Part shown: positions 36,170 through 48,899 of the stretch, in pieces | Layout of the letters: each line of letters begins with the position of its first letter | Numbering within the stretch: the stretch's first letter is position 1 | Assembly: GCA_047495785.1 (NCBI GenBank) | Contig: JBLDXI010000011.1 | Coordinates: 1,612,001-1,676,000 of the forward strand | Length of the DNA stretch: 64,000 nt | Reading direction: 5' to 3' | From: Lepidodermella squamata | Taxonomy: Eukaryota > Gastrotricha | Translations under genes and position numbers: made by a program | The notes under the pieces: model-generated | Told to the model about the DNA's origin: nothing | Seen by the model: the letters and a program-made list of their open reading frames with translations, nothing else | Database searches by the model: none

Positions 36170-37080
36170 TTGCAAATCTTCAGGATTACAAATCTCAGGA
36201 TTGGGGATTTAGTTTGTCGCCAATCCTTTCCGAACGACGGCATAATACACTCAAACCTCAAACGTAAATCCAAAATTCTACTAAAAACTCTGCGGCAAAT
36301 TTTAACATCTTTATTACAATCAAATGACAAAATATTTCTAAAATATGTTCCCTGTTTATTATCAATAATTTTATGTGATGGTTATATGAATTTTGAATTT
36401 GAATTTTTGGGCGATCTGGACCTCCGCATCGCTAGCCAGAATCGCCTACCTCTCCAAGCCAGAATAAATATCTACAATAGTCTCGTCGCTTGCCACCTTT
36501 ATTTCGCTGACGTCGTTGCTAATCTAGCTACCTTCACTAGCTCGCAAAAAACCTACCAATCCGCACAGAATAAGGCAACTAGGGCTCTGCTTAACAAACC
36601 GTACTCGTTCGACGCCACCGCTCTCCTCAAACAGTTAGTTTGGCTACCAATTGACGGGAAACGCCTAATCCACGAAATGACTCTAGTTTGGAAATGTTTG
36701 CACTCTCAATAATTTTTGCTCGAAATCCCTCGACAAGCTCACCATCTCAGCTTTCGATTTCGTGCTGCTAGCAAGTGGAATGATTTACCTCCATCGATAA
36801 GATCTTCCGAAAACCCGAAGATCCTCAGAGACCAACTCCTGAAAGTACTGTTGAAAGCAGAATATGTGGACGATTTCGTCTACACAAAGAAGAGGTGACC
36901 CGCCACCTTACCTCGACGCGCCCATCTGCGACCGTTGGATGGAAGACCGCCTTAGTGCGAATTCAACGCTATTAGCTATTATACATACATGCATACATGG
37001 GGCGCGTCTTTCTTTGCTCTTTCGTGCGCTTGATTGATGTTTTTGTGTCAGGCAAGTTCTTACGTAGCACTTGGCAAATA
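36170..37080 (+). mobile_element. LINE (non-LTR retrotransposon) 3' fragment
   Basis: Frames at about 36350-36712 and 36716-36898 encode the region after the reverse transcriptase core: LPLQARINIYNSLVACHLYFADVV, QNKATRALLN, and the C-terminal FRFRAASKWNDLPPSIR signature of CR1/Jockey-type LINEs. A stop and frame change separate the two pieces, so the copy is dead. Sequence at 37014-37077 is repeated at 62984-63043 just past another LINE, suggesting a shared downstream repeat. Confidence 0.7.
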
Positions 37081-39700
37081 TGGCTATTCCACTTGTGTCT
37101 CAAGCCCCAAGTGTCAAGCTCCCCAAGCGGAGCGCGGTTTCGGGTTCGGGTTTTGGGTTCGCGTCCTTCGAAAGAAAGAGTTAGACAAAACCGTGTTTTC
37201 AAATGGTGTCTTTAAACTTTGCACTTTGAGCTCTCTCTGATTGGTCACAAATAAGAATAGCATATAAATTCGTAATTCGTTTCCAACAGGCGAAACCAAA
37301 CTGGCCTTCCTGAGCCACGGTGAAACGTCTGTGGAGCTTCTCGACGAGTTGAATATACCTGTGATCACCGCACTTCGCATCTCCGACAAATGTAGCCTAT
37401 ATCAAAATCGACTAAATCACATATCCCTCATCTGTGGCTCGAAGGCTGTCAGTCAAACTTCTTCATTGCTAGCATGCTAGTAGACCTCTTATCACAAAGT
37501 TGCCCACCTGCAGCAATTTTTATCGAGTAGGTGTCCTAGCGGACCACATGGATCATTCCTCTATTTTCGTCATTTATTTCTGTATTTTGTTTACCTGCGT
37601 CTAACACAGAAGTATCGGTGACAGTTTTCCTCCCGTATAAATGCAAGCTCTGTTAAATCACCCGAATAATCGGTGGCAGGGTATAACATCCATCAATTCA
37701 TCATTTTTTTCATTTTGGACTGGCGTTTCTGAAAATGTGTCCTGAGTGATGAATGTCTAGCACTCCTTATTTCTCAACATGCATTCCACAATACCGAGCT
37801 TTTAACGCGAAGAACCCGAATCAATGCTAAATATTACTCATTATTTTTTGAATAATTGTTTACCTCGTAATTGTTTTTTTGACTTGTAGCTTTTAGTCTG
37901 AGTATTTTAGGATATATCTCGTTTTGATAATTATAAAATCGGTGTATACTAATGGAATACGATTTTTAATCGATTTTATACTGAAATGTGCAATTTCTAG
38001 ACGTAAAAATTGACTTTCGAGATGTTCAGGATGGCTTTTCGTCCTCAAATGGGGCCTCTTTGACTCCATAGAAGTATTAATTAGAGGTAGCCGAGTATTA
38101 TGAGGGGTTACTTTCCCATTAAGTCCTGCATATTTCCACTTTGTTGCTGTTCAAAACTGAGAATTTTCGCGTCATCACCGTTACCTCGTTTTAGGCTCGT
38201 TTCTCTTAGTTTAAAGTTTTTTCTTGAAAAGTCGTGATTTTTAAGAGTTACAGGCTTATTGGCGAACACATTGGTAGAGCTCTCTTCGACTGAAAATCGT
38301 ATTTCAGGCCATTTATATATTGAACTGCGCATTGGACTAGAAAATCACTTCTGATTTTGCGTCATCAATTTTTAGAGCGGGGATGGGCTTCATTTTCTCA
38401 GTTTGAGTCCGCTGGCTTCTTAAATTTTTTTAATCACTCTTCTGAGTGGTCTTATTCGAAATTCGTTGGCGCAGTTTACACTAAAGTTCACTACAATAAA
38501 CACCACAATGATGAGTTATGCTTGAACCCATTTATAATCTCTAGCCGTTGAGTTGATCGTCAAAATCGTTTACCCTTTACCCCGCTACGAGAGCCTTTAC
38601 CTTCTCATCAATCGTCGCATTTACACGAGTTACTTCGTAATTATCGATGTTAATTACTTTGGCTGTTGCGTCATCATTTTTACTTCAACTCAAACGAGCG
38701 CGGTTTATAGCCGCTTTTACACTACTACTATGCGAATGGTAAACGATGGTAATTGATGGTAATTACTCAATTGTTGAATAACAAGGATTAGCTTGTTTTT
38801 GCTTATTTTCACGGTTTTATCGTGATTTTGAGAAAACTAAAAATGATTAAAACCAGTTTACGTGGGTATTTCTGCGACTCATTTGCAACGTGATTAATTT
38901 TCCGTCTAAACGGATAGGAAGCCTGAGCTTTATTCGGTGCCTAGCCGAATTTAATGAAAAAATTATCGTGTAAATTCCGCGAATTTTCCGCGATTCCGCG
39001 ATGCGTTTCTCTAAATTTGTTGGACCAAATTTCCTTGCTTCATCACCTTAAACTCGCGGCTTCTCCGCGTTTGGAAATTGTCGAGATGCCAATTTTGGGT
39101 ATTTTAATTATTTTTCTAGGTATTTCTTGACAGCTTTTCCACACAAAATTGCTGTAAAATTATTAATTGGTCTCACTTTTAGCGGAACCAAATTTGGCCG
39201 AAAACGGAAACTAAAATGCATTTTCCGAATTTCCAGATTAATTTCAAAAAATCAAAAAACTTTGATAAAACTAAAAAAATTTCCAAGTCTGGAAATATGG
39301 GTCTACAGCCAATTTTGGTTCCACGCAATTGTGTGGCACTTGCTTGCTATCGGCGACCAGGGCCCATGTTATTGCCTCGCCCATGTTTAATTAATTCAAA
39401 CTACGCCAACTATTCCGCAACTGACAAATTTGGCTCCGCTAAAAGATAATCAGGTTATTAATTGCTCGCTGGAAAATCGCCCGGGGTTTACCGATTCTCT
39501 TGTCGCATCAAGAAATAATTTCAAACTTCGAATTTATGGTTTATAACGATAATTTTAGAAAGTCGAGAAATCGTCGCAATTTCGGTAATCCATATCAAAG
39601 GGACTCCTCAAAATGTTTTTGAAAATTGCCTGATTTTTAGCCTGATTTCCTGTCATTTTTCTGATAATAATCAAATAATATTTAAAAAAATATTTTAAGG
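37080..39700. other. Non-coding region
   Basis: No ORF with protein-like content. The sequence is AT-rich without strong repeats I can define. A CGGGTTCGGGTTTTGGGTTCG stretch at 37141-37161 is simple sequence. Confidence 0.45.
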
Positions 39701-39702
39701 TT

Positions 39703-40722
39703 CTACGACAACTGAGACCCGACAACCGAGAAAACGACAACTGAGACCGGACAACCGAGACCAAAATATAAATAAATAATTTTATTTTCGCTAACCGAGA
39801 CACCGACAACCGAGACCAAATAATTCGATTTAATAATTAATTAAATCTCGGACAACCGAGACTCCGACAACCGAGACACCGACAACTGAGACCAAATAAT
39901 TATAATAAATTAGATTGGGTGCCAACTTTCATACATAAATATGTATGACAAAATTAACTTTCATACATATTTTTTTTCATTAAATTCGAGCTGAAAACAT
40001 TAGGGAAATGCCAGATGACTAGATTTCTGTTTATGTGAAAGAAAAACGGGGTTCCGAAAGCGAAGTCAATTTTTTCCGCATGAAAATGGTTATTGGGGAA
40101 GCGCAAGGGCCAAAAAATCGAACTTTGTAGAAACCCGAAACTCGAACTACCCTAACCCTAAACCTTAACCGTGAGACCTAACCAAACCCTAAACCTAACC
40201 CTAACCCTAACCCTAACCCGAACCCTGGCACCTAACCCTAACCTCCAACCCCAATTCCTAATTACTGCTTGGCTAAAAAGCACGATTTTATGAAAAAAAA
40301 TATGTATGAAAGTTAATTTTGTCATACATAAATATGTATGAAAGGGAAAAATTTCATACATAAATATGTATGAAAGCGCACTTCGAATTAGATTTTTAAT
40401 AAAAGCCTAAATTGAAGCCGAATATTGAGCATATTCAGCATATTGAGACCCCAATCCAGCCCTAACCCTAACCCTAACCCTAAAACGTAAAGTATATGTG
40501 AGTAAGCCATTCCTTTGTAAATTTAATTTATTATAATTATTTGGTCTCAGTTGTCGGTGTCTCGGTTGTCCGAGATTTAATTAATTATTAAATCGAATTA
40601 TTTGGTCTCGGTTGTCGGTGTCTCGGTTAGCGAAAATAAAATTATTTATTTATATTTTGGTCTCGGTTGTCCGGTCTCAGTTGTCGGATCTGAGTTGTCG
40701 TGGTCTCAGTTGTCGGAGTATA
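39703..40722. mobile_element. 1-kb palindromic element with 200-bp terminal inverted repeats and TTAGGG-type interior
   Basis: Left TIR is about 39703-39910 and right TIR about 40521-40722. Each is built of tandem GACAACYGAGACC units, with matching spacers such as AAATAAATAATTTTATTTTCGC. A second, perfect 55-bp inverted repeat lies inside (39926-39980 and 40290-40344, TCATACATAAATATGTATG type). CCCTAA telomere-like repeats sit at 40149-40243 and 40460-40484. There is no ORF. It resembles a non-autonomous TIR element or foldback element. Confidence 0.75.
40149..40243 (-). repeat. Interstitial CCCTAA (TTAGGG) repeats
   Basis: Runs of CCTAACCCTAACCCTAACCC, with variant units CCTAAA and CCTTAA. 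A second block lies at 40460-40484. Both are inside the palindromic element and so travel with it; they do not mark a chromosome end here. Confidence 0.8.
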
Positions 40723-42330
40723 TCGCGAAGAGTAAAAAATGCGGAAATTATCGTGGTTCGAACCTTGATCGGAAAATAAGGAAGTTCGATATCGGTTCCG
40801 TTAAAATTGATCAATACGCTAAATTATTTCGGTTTTCATTCCTGAACATAGCCTAGGAAAATAAATTCTCCCGTTTCAGGATTTTTGGTTGTATTTCCCT
40901 CAATTTATGAAGTAATCCGAGTTTCAGAAAATTGAATGTTGATTTTTTCCGAAGCGTCAAGAAAGCAATTTCAAAGAGAAATTTTAAAATTACGTTTTCT
41001 TCTTAATTGGCACTCCGAAGTCATTTTTACTAGCAGCCTCAATTATTATTCGAATATTTCGACACATTGAATTTTTTCAATAATTGTATTATTGATTAAA
41101 TTTACAAATTTTGCCATTTGCCAGTCGGAAATTTGATCAGCAAAAGAATATTCGGCTACAACCCGAACGTCGAAAATTGTTTAAAATTGGTTCAGCTGAT
41201 TTAGATGGCCATCGCTTGAGAATTTTGTCCTATTTTTCTGAAAAAATTCGTAACCTACAAAAAATACGTGTCCTGGAATTTACGCAATTATTTTTTAAGT
41301 TTGCAAGTTTTTGGACGTAATTTTGGAAAAAATCCAAGGAGAATATTCGATCCTTCATCCGCCATTTTACCGAATAAATTGAAAAATTTAGCGGAGAGAA
41401 CCCGGAAAACTCCGATTACAACTGCTTCCGTAATTTTGATTAAGGTATTTTACCCCGTTGGACCCTTTCATCTCATTCACAACTCATTGACAAGTGACAT
41501 ACTTGCTTACTATTCTCATGACATTTTGAATTTTTCTAAGATTTCTCTGCCCATGAGATATGAATTTACCTCGCATTTTAGATATTCGTCAACTATTTTT
41601 CCCTGTGTTTCTATGTTTGATGAACTTATGGCATAGAACACGGTTCGTTGTCTAGGGTGATTAATCGTCCCCATTTTCGAAAAAATATGAAAAATGAAAA
41701 CATCGCCGCGGCCTTGAAGAATAGCATTAGGTGACTCGTTTTGACCGTAAATGCAAATATATATAGCAAATTTTGATCACATTTGACAGTCAAAATATTC
41801 ATTACCCATTTTCGGTGACATTCAAAAATGAATTTTTGTTTCTCCATGGCTTTAATCTCGAGGGCCATAACCACGAAAATTGATTTTCAGGTGGCTCAAG
41901 TTGATACAAACCCTGCCTAATAATGATTTTATGTACTAACGACTGATTTTTCCCTGAACAAAATAACGGCGGCATTGAAAATTCGCTTTCTCGTGAAAGC
42001 TCAGTTGCGTAATCAAAACAGAGCCTTGAAATAGGTGTGGCAACTGATGGCATTAACGAAGGCCTCCGTAACCCTCCGCTAGTGTAAAAACGACGAATGC
42101 AAGGCGGTTTAAAAATGAAATTTTGCGGTATTAAGGAATCGCAATTTCGCGATCACATCGTCGGCTGGCACGTGATCTATACATTTCTCCTGCTGGTAAA
42201 TAGAAATGATCGATTTCGCGATTATAAAAATGGGTCTAAATTAGTGCACCACCTAAAATGAGGTTCCAGCAGTAAATTTGAGAGTGCGTTTACCTAATTT
42301 GCAAACAGCTCGCACTAAATCCTTTGGTCA
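40722..42330. other. Non-coding region
   Basis: AT-rich with no supported gene. The stretch AAAATTTAGCGGAGAGAACCCGG near 41380 resembles AAATTTAGCGGAGAACCCGA near 2472, so a diverged repeat may be shared with the first intron of the CUB/LDLa gene. Confidence 0.4.
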
Positions 42331-42334
42331 TGTA

Positions 42335-43305
42335 TTCATAGATATTCAGTTAATTAAAAATGATTCTACGAAACTTGCGCCTGCTGACGCGATAACTGGC
42401 GACCAAAGGATTTCGTGTCGACCGTCGTCATGCTCTTCTAACGCCAAAGCTTAATACGAGTCACAACTCATTCGTCATTTTCCGGCGTTCCTTCTCAGCC
42501 GTGCCATCCAATAATGCCTGGCTTGACTTTGTTAAACGAATCACACTGGGCGAAATTGCCGGTACTGCTGTCGTGCTTGTTATTGGTAGTATCCCAATTA
42601 ACTACGCCTATGTTGGATATAAGAATGCGGAAGCGTTGAAACATCGTTTAGAACAAGGCTGTGGCGCATAGTTAGACACGGACAACCGAGTTTTCATTGA
42701 TCGTCCAGAGTTGGAGAAGGATTTACAACACTTGATAACGCCATGTACACCGGACTTATTTCCTCATTACTGGAGAGTATGGCACAGGCAAGACGACTGC
42801 GGTTATGAAAGCGTGTCAATCTGTTGGGAGTGGTGTGATTTACGTGACTGTCCCTGAGCATGTCTCCAAATTTGCCTCAGCTTTCGCCAAGGCTACAGCA
42901 TACAAAACTCGTGCTAGCGGATTGCTTCCATTCTTAAACCAACATTTTATTGGACATGAGCCGAAAACTACTGGTAAGCCTTGTAAGGTGAAAGTAGAGT
43001 TTCCCGCGCTCATTTATATGTGCTATATTTGTTCTTCTATAGGGAATGAAGGAAACTTGGACGCTATTTACCGTGCGTTCGAAGAAACGGCGAAGTGGTA
43101 CAAGGCGAAATATCATAAAGTACCTGTTCTTGTCATCGACAACGTGAATAGGCTGGCAAAAGGGAATCCAAAAATGTTAGAAGTGCTTCAAGAAGGCGCA
43201 AAAGACGCTATTGACCATCGCCAATTCGTTACTGTATTTGTATCACCCGATAGTGTGACGCCTCAGCAAATTACGAGTTCGTTTATTTCCTGTCAATTCA
43301 TTTAA
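42335..43305 (+). pseudogene. P-loop ATPase of a glomeromycete-like family, broken copy
   Basis: The copy starts at ATG 42361 and shows an N-terminal basic leader, a membrane segment (LAGTAVVLVIGS in the sister copy), a Walker A GEYGTGKTTAVMKA near 42755-42800 and a Walker B-like VPVLVIDNVNRL. Breaks are visible: TAA at about codon 12 caused by a 6-nt insertion, TAG in place of TAT (about 42672), and a frameshift just before the Walker A segment. A 69-nt intron (42974-43042) is likely, removing non-conserved sequence before GNEGNLDAIYRAFE. The downstream exon ends at TAA 43303-43305, without the C-terminal block present in the 35.8-kb copy. Family resemblance is to large sets of unknown-function ATPases in Rhizophagus-type fungi. 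Confidence 0.75.
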
Positions 43306-44640
43306 TAGTTGCTAATAATAATAATTGTTAGTAATTGCTAACACGGTACCCGCGTGACGTTAGCGGACCACTTTTGCGCGGAAAATCAGGTAAGTTTTTC
43401 AACATTGCTCATTTTTAGGTTGATATTTTTTTTTTTTTTATTTAAGAAAGTTTTCGGGTGCGCACTGTTGGTTATAGCACAAGCCCTAGGACATGTATCG
43501 AAGATTTAAAAAAATTGATGTCAATGACAGCAGGGAAGCATTCTTTCGGAATTGTATTCCATTTTCTGATGATACCAAGCATTCTTTCAAATGGCTCGAT
43601 ATTCTTCCTGATGATACCAGGATATCATCATAATTTAAATTATTATTGTCTCATCTTGGCAAATTTGGGAAACTTTTCCAAGTTTAAATTTCTAAATCAA
43701 AATTCTATAAAAATTTAATTAAGCGCAAATTTGTGAATGATTTTTTTTCAAATTTTAATGCATAGCTCTATAATTTGAAATATTTTTTCAGTTCCTTTGA
43801 GTGAAAACTTCCTCAATTGCACCCCAACATTTTGCTCGACCCCATTTGATATGACGCCATTGCCGACGTCGTCCTTCGAAACCTTGGCCGTTGTTGCTGA
43901 TTTCGTATCGCACATGATATTACGCATCCTTAACGCCTTAACGCCTTAACTGCCTTAACGCAACCAGGTTGGTTTTTCTTATATACTATTATTATATACC
44001 ATCAAATTAAAATAATAATAAAATATTTTGCCATGAAATTTGGAGGCTAGGAAAAATGCACAAAAATTGAAATAATTTTCATTTATTTGCTTTGGTTTTT
44101 TTAGAATATCGCGTTTTGCAAATTGAACTTCAAAATTCGAAATCGGTCATTCAAGATCTCGAATCTAGGCTGACGTCATCTTTCGCTGAAATCGGAGGCT
44201 TGAAGGAAAAAGTCTCATTTCTCGAGAAAGAAAATTCAGATTTTCGCAAAAAAGTCGACGCCCTTGAGAAAAATTTCTCTGTTATCTCTGTCCTACATGG
44301 CTGGTTTTATCACTCGCCGCCTCGGTCTAAGCAGCGACTCAAGCAGCATATATCGAGTGGAACGAGCGGGTCGCGCAGTGTAGCCGCGGCGGTCTTGTTC
44401 ACCCTTACTACCACGTCAAGACTATTTTGACGGCGATTTGCCATCCCGACAATGCGGGTTATCTACTCGACGACGATTTTCACGAACGACTCGTAGCGTG
44501 TTTGCCGCACTTTGACGACTCGCGCGTTCGAGGCGTATCGCAATACGCCCGCATGTTGTCTCAAGAGGGGAATGACGGCAGGCAAACTCGGTTCTGGTGT
44601 TGCCGAACCCATTCTCGATTCTACGCGGTTTTCTCTTTGA
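43306..44640. other. Mostly non-coding; short coiled-coil fragment
   Basis: A frame at about 44104-44280 (+) has good coiled-coil heptads (IELQNSKSVIQDLESRL, LKEKVSFLEKENSDFRKKV). It is followed by low-quality sequence, so it could be an orphan exon or a fragment of a LINE ORF1. CGCCTTAACGCCTTAACTGCC at 43933 is a short tandem repeat. The remainder has no signal. Confidence 0.35.
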
Positions 44641-46960
44641 GGCTTCGGCTTAGATTTCCGGCGCTTCTTCTTGCTCTTTTTGGACGATTGAAAGGAAACA
44701 GATGAGTCGGTGGTTGGCGTTGCCGATGAAGAACTTTGCACCACTACATTTGAAAAGGAAACCTTCATCAGAGCGAAAACATATTGCCACAGAAATGTCT
44801 TTATCTCGTTTTGACTGCTGCCTTCTGCGTGGCTTATTGATAAGGTCAGATAACGGAAGTTCATCATCAGGCGATTGATTTCTCAGCTGAGCGGAGGGGG
44901 AAATGTCATCAATACTAGCCAAATCGGACTCGACAGGTGTTGCAGTTTTGCGTTTCACACTTCGCCTCTGAAGTGGTATTTCAACATTAACAAGGGGAAA
45001 AATTAACGAAGATGAATTCTCACCGTCAAGTCGAGATTTGGTCCGAGGGGATAGCCTTGGACAGTATTTCGGAGGCTTGGGCTTCCATTCCTTCCATCGG
45101 GATCTTGCCAGCTCCGGAAGTTTGCAGTACGTGTTTTTACCGCGAGTCCATTGCAATTTGGATACGAATCTGGGCATCGAAGCTTTACGAATGCGGCCGA
45201 ACGGCAGGTGGTGTGCTGAAAGTTTTCTTCACGTTGAGGTCTGATTTGTACACTCGCGTCCAACTTTCGACCGGCGCATTGGAAACATGACCCGTCGCGT
45301 TCTCAGGCAGTGTAGCGAGAATGTAGCTTGCTCCCCAACAACAGTACATTGACATGAAGATAGGGTTGTCGTTGAGAACGTTGACAACAGCTGGGTTGTA
45401 ATCAGGGTTATCAGCTCTTTGTCGTCTTTTTTCTTGCCATGGATTGCTTTCTTCAACGCGATGCCGTAATCCTTCATCAAGTGTGAAAAACATATAAACA
45501 GCATCGTGTAGCCTGGCGGTATGAAGATCTTGTCATTGACAATGAATTTGTAAACGGCGCAGAGGTAGCGATGCAAATCAAGGCGGTTGAAAGCCATCGA
45601 ACCGGCCTGTAACTGCAAAACAAGCGTCGGTAACTTGAGCTCGAGGCAATCTGGCTGTCTGGGAGCGATTCATCAGCGCCGTTTTCCACAACAACAGACA
45701 ACAGCCATGATGTAATGGAAGAGGTGTGTTGATCAGCGGAGACCAGCTCGAGGACTGGAACACCAATACTGGTTCCGTCACTGCGACATAGGATAGCCGC
45801 GTAGTAGTAAAGCGGCTTCCCAGTTATTGGATCGTGGCGGAAAACCCTTCCAGTGGCATCAACGTGAAGCACGGTGAATTCTAAGTCAAAAAGGGCGACG
45901 GTAAGTTTAGGTTAAGCACTAGTTTAGCTTAGAGAACGACCGTAGGTATTATTATTCTGCGATTTCTATTGCAAATTTGCCGACTCAATGAAATAGGTAT
46001 ATAGATTTTTCAATTTTAAAATAGGCAGCCTTTTTTCGGATGATCGCTGCTAACTCTAGGCATTACACAGTATAGTAGACTAATGAATCATGAGTAAATA
46101 ATTATATTACTTTGCATCAAATTTTTCGCGTGTTATTTTAAACCCTTACTTTAGTTAAACTCACTTTGCTTTATAGCCGAAAGATAAAGTTCGATATGAA
46201 GTGGCGACCAAAGGCAGGTCACGAAGGGATAAGCTGCGTAAAACTGCACATACTGCTCGTCGCCCAACTGACTTTCTTCGGCTACCAGTAACAGCATGTC
46301 AACGAAGGGATCGACATGCTGGCGGTCACGAAGGCTGTCTTCGCTCTTGATTTTGCGTAGAACTTCGACAGAAGGCAAGGAATTATGGTTTCCTACCAGT
46401 TACCTTTCGTCATCGATTTCCCGAGCAGCGGCATCGTGAAAGGCAACAGCAGAGACGCTTCTCAGTCGACTCGCCATTTCTTCGCGCTCTTGACCGCGAA
46501 TTTGACTGCATGTTGAAACTCCTTCAAGGTGATTAACCTCCCCAGTCCAATTGACGCCGAATTGTAGTCGACCTTGGTTGTCAACCTTGTTCATCTCGCA
46601 CCTATGGTAAACAAGTTTTACTAGACAATTAGTAGCTTGAAAGGTCGAATTACTCACGTCAGTGATAACTTGCGACAGTTGTCGAATGGACAGTTCGTGG
46701 TGATGGACAAGGTTCCTGCTGTGTTGATTTGATGTGAGACTTTCGCCCAATTGCATCTGTGATCCACCGTGTGGAAAGCATCACGTACCACCTTACCCCA
46801 ACCAGGGTCAAGCTTCAGGCGTTTCCTAGCTTGCCCCTAGCGATTTCGTTTTAAATATTCACAATAATTCTTACGTTAAATATGCTTACCCGCATGCGTG
46901 GTCCGAAGCGATCCAATTCTGTCATCAACAAGAAGAAACAAGGCTGCTCTGGGCCTTCTT
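44640..46960 (-). pseudogene. Decayed multi-exon DDE transposase gene (MULE/NOF-like)
   Basis: Reading on the minus strand, exon-like pieces follow each other. One near 46830-46650 includes LDPGWGKVVRDAFHTVDH. Another at about 46615-46400 has EREEMASRLRSVSAVAF. A third is 46378-46151. The core at 45872-45680 reads LHVDATGRVFR...KPLYYYAAILC...VPVLELVSADQHTSSI. Frameshifts then interrupt a VTDAC segment and PPGYTMLFICFSHLMKDYG at about 45520. A Lys/Arg-rich C-terminal tail lies at 45177-44650. The DATGxVxR start and D..H..C/H order match transposases of the MULE-NOF type as I know them. At least two frame changes make it non-functional. No terminal repeats were found. Confidence 0.55.
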
Positions 46961-47059
46961 GCTCTCATGGGGTCTTTACCCTGCCGTTTCGATATTTGAG
47001 TGGCTAAAGTCACCCCTTTCAGACATGTTAAAGTCACCCCACTGTGCAAAGTCACCCCA

Positions 47060-47990
47060 AATTACGGTATATGCGAAAATCATCAACAAGTGTCTGCGAA
47101 AGTGGTTGAGTGTATTTTCACCATCGAAACAGTGTCAGTTCGGTTTTTAGGAAGGTGTCTCTACCACTGATAGACCGCGGGTAGACCGCGAACTGTTGTT
47201 CAGGAAGCTGGTAAGGAGAGGTCGTTAGCGTTTCGGTATAACTCTCCATTTGACGGTAACTCCATCTCGCCATTGTTCTCTACTTGCGGTAAATAATTTA
47301 CCGTAAACGGCACTACCTCGACTCTGAAGCATACAAATACTCGCGCGCGGTAAAATAAATGTTTCTGCGGTAAATTTAGCTCATATTTTGGAGGAATAGA
47401 AATAATGGAGTCGGAACTGCGCGCGAGTCTTGGCTCGCGTTCTTACAATAGAGCGTGTTACGCAACCCTGAGCATGAGGATGACAGAAAAATTGCCTGGT
47501 GGTTTAGGGTGTTATAAAATGACGCGTTACCATGGTGATGCGCGCGGGATTCCTCCATGGCTCATATGTAGCCTGCTTCTTCACTAGCTGTATAAAAGCC
47601 TCACGGTAAGTGGAAAGCATGCTTCTTCACTAGCTGTATAAAAGCCTTACGGTAAGTGGAAAGACAAAAGCTTACGTTAAATAGTAACTGCCGCAAGTGC
47701 TTCTGCGGTAAAACTGACGCCGCGTGCGGTAAAAATTTACAAACGCGGCGGCGTTCGTTATACCGCACGGGCATTGATGTGACGTTGTTTGCGTGCTGCG
47801 GTAAAATATTTACCGTCGAATGGAGAGTTATACCGAAACGCTAGCGAGGTGTCCCGCTGCTGTTTGTGGCAATGCTGAGGGACATGTACACCGGAACGGA
47901 GGCAGCGGTCGCAGTTGGTGGCGAAGTCTCGGACCCATTTGAGACCAGGACCGGCGTGAAGCAGAGCGATCCTTCTGTTTTGCGTGTACA
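47060..47990 (+). mobile_element. LINE reverse-transcriptase fragment split by a TIR element
   Basis: Before the insertion the frame reads VYAKIINKCLRKWLSVFSPSKQCQFGF, the RT block also present in the 61-kb LINE (LREWLSLFSKLQKCQFGFQEG). After it the frame continues as VPLLFVAMLRDMYTG and TGVKQSDPS, the conserved GVxQGDP box. Removing the 624-bp insertion and one AGGT joins RRG to VPL in frame. The 5' and 3' parts of the LINE are missing. Confidence 0.7.
47223..47846. mobile_element. 624-bp TIR element (MITE) inside the LINE
   Basis: Inverted ends of 37 bp (47223-47259 and 47810-47846, core TTTCGGTATAACTCTCCATT) differ at two positions. The flanking 4-bp repeat AGGT (47219-47222 and 47847-47850) is the target duplication, and excision restores the RT frame. 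The interior is non-coding, rich in GCGGTAAA words, and includes a tandem repeat GCTTCTTCACTAGCTGTATA at 47575-47665. Confidence 0.85.
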
Positions 47991-48815
47991 GGGTGTTCTT
48001 TTTAAAACCGAACATCCTGCCGTAGTCGCGAAAAATAAATCTGCCGGCTATTTTACGAAAATAAGTTACGAAAATAAATACTAAAATAATTTTTTATCAC
48101 TTTTAATAATAATTTTTAATTTTATTTTCAATTGCACGATGCCCTTGAATTTTAGCGCGCGTTGCCACGTCGACGCGTTGGTTTTTAAATTTTAGCCGTT
48201 AAAACGCCGGAAATCAGGGTATTCGCGCCTGGTTCCTAAGGTAACCGGCAAGCGTGTGGCTCCTTGCCGCGCATCATTCAAGTCAGTTAAGCGAGCTAAA
48301 TGTTTTAGACGCGCCGTTTTTCCTTATTCCGTCTCAGTTTTCACTGTGTACTATACCCAAAAACGGTAAAAAGGGCCATTAATCCCTCTTCCTCGCTGGT
48401 GAAATCCACCGCTAGGATCAATTAAACATCGGTGCAATGGGGTTTTCTGTTATCAGTAATAATGTTTAAGGTATATCAAATGATCCTGAATAATTTTTGA
48501 GCAATTCGAAGTCCGCGGATGAGAGATATACACCTTTATTCGGCCGAAATGCACTGCATGAGGCCGTTTCACGTTGAAAATGACAGTGATATCATGTAAA
48601 TGGACGGAGTAGCGGGCGAAAGCATGTCGAATTTATTGGCATAGATGTTGCTGATGCGGAAGACACTTTCCTTACTTCAGTTCTTTGATATTCTCTCAAC
48701 CTGATGTGATACTACGTCCCCAGTGATGTCTCCAGTGATGTCCCCAGTGATATCGTAGTTAACTTCTCTCGACTAATCAAAGCTGATCTCAAAGGCGTTA
48801 ACAGCCTCATCATCA
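47987..48815 (+). repeat. Copy 2 (full length) of the 820-bp interspersed repeat
   Basis: It begins TACAGGGTGTTCTTTTTAAA and matches the reverse complement of 54925-55699 over its whole length, including a central TGCTATACCCAAAA-type segment. The ACAGGGTGTTC terminus looks like a transposon end, but no opposite TIR was found. No intact ORF remains. Confidence 0.75.
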
Positions 48816-48899
48816 AAATGGTCTCTCAGGACTATTATTATTACACATGTTCATAACATCAAAAAGAAAGAATTCAAGGTATTTTAGATATAATGATGT

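Noticed and set aside
40149-40484. True chromosome end suggested by CCCTAA repeats
   Set aside because: The repeats are short, interrupted, lie inside a palindromic element, and are flanked by ordinary sequence on both sides.
47575-47665. CRISPR-like repeats
   Set aside because: Only two tandem copies without spacers, inside a transposable element of an animal genome.
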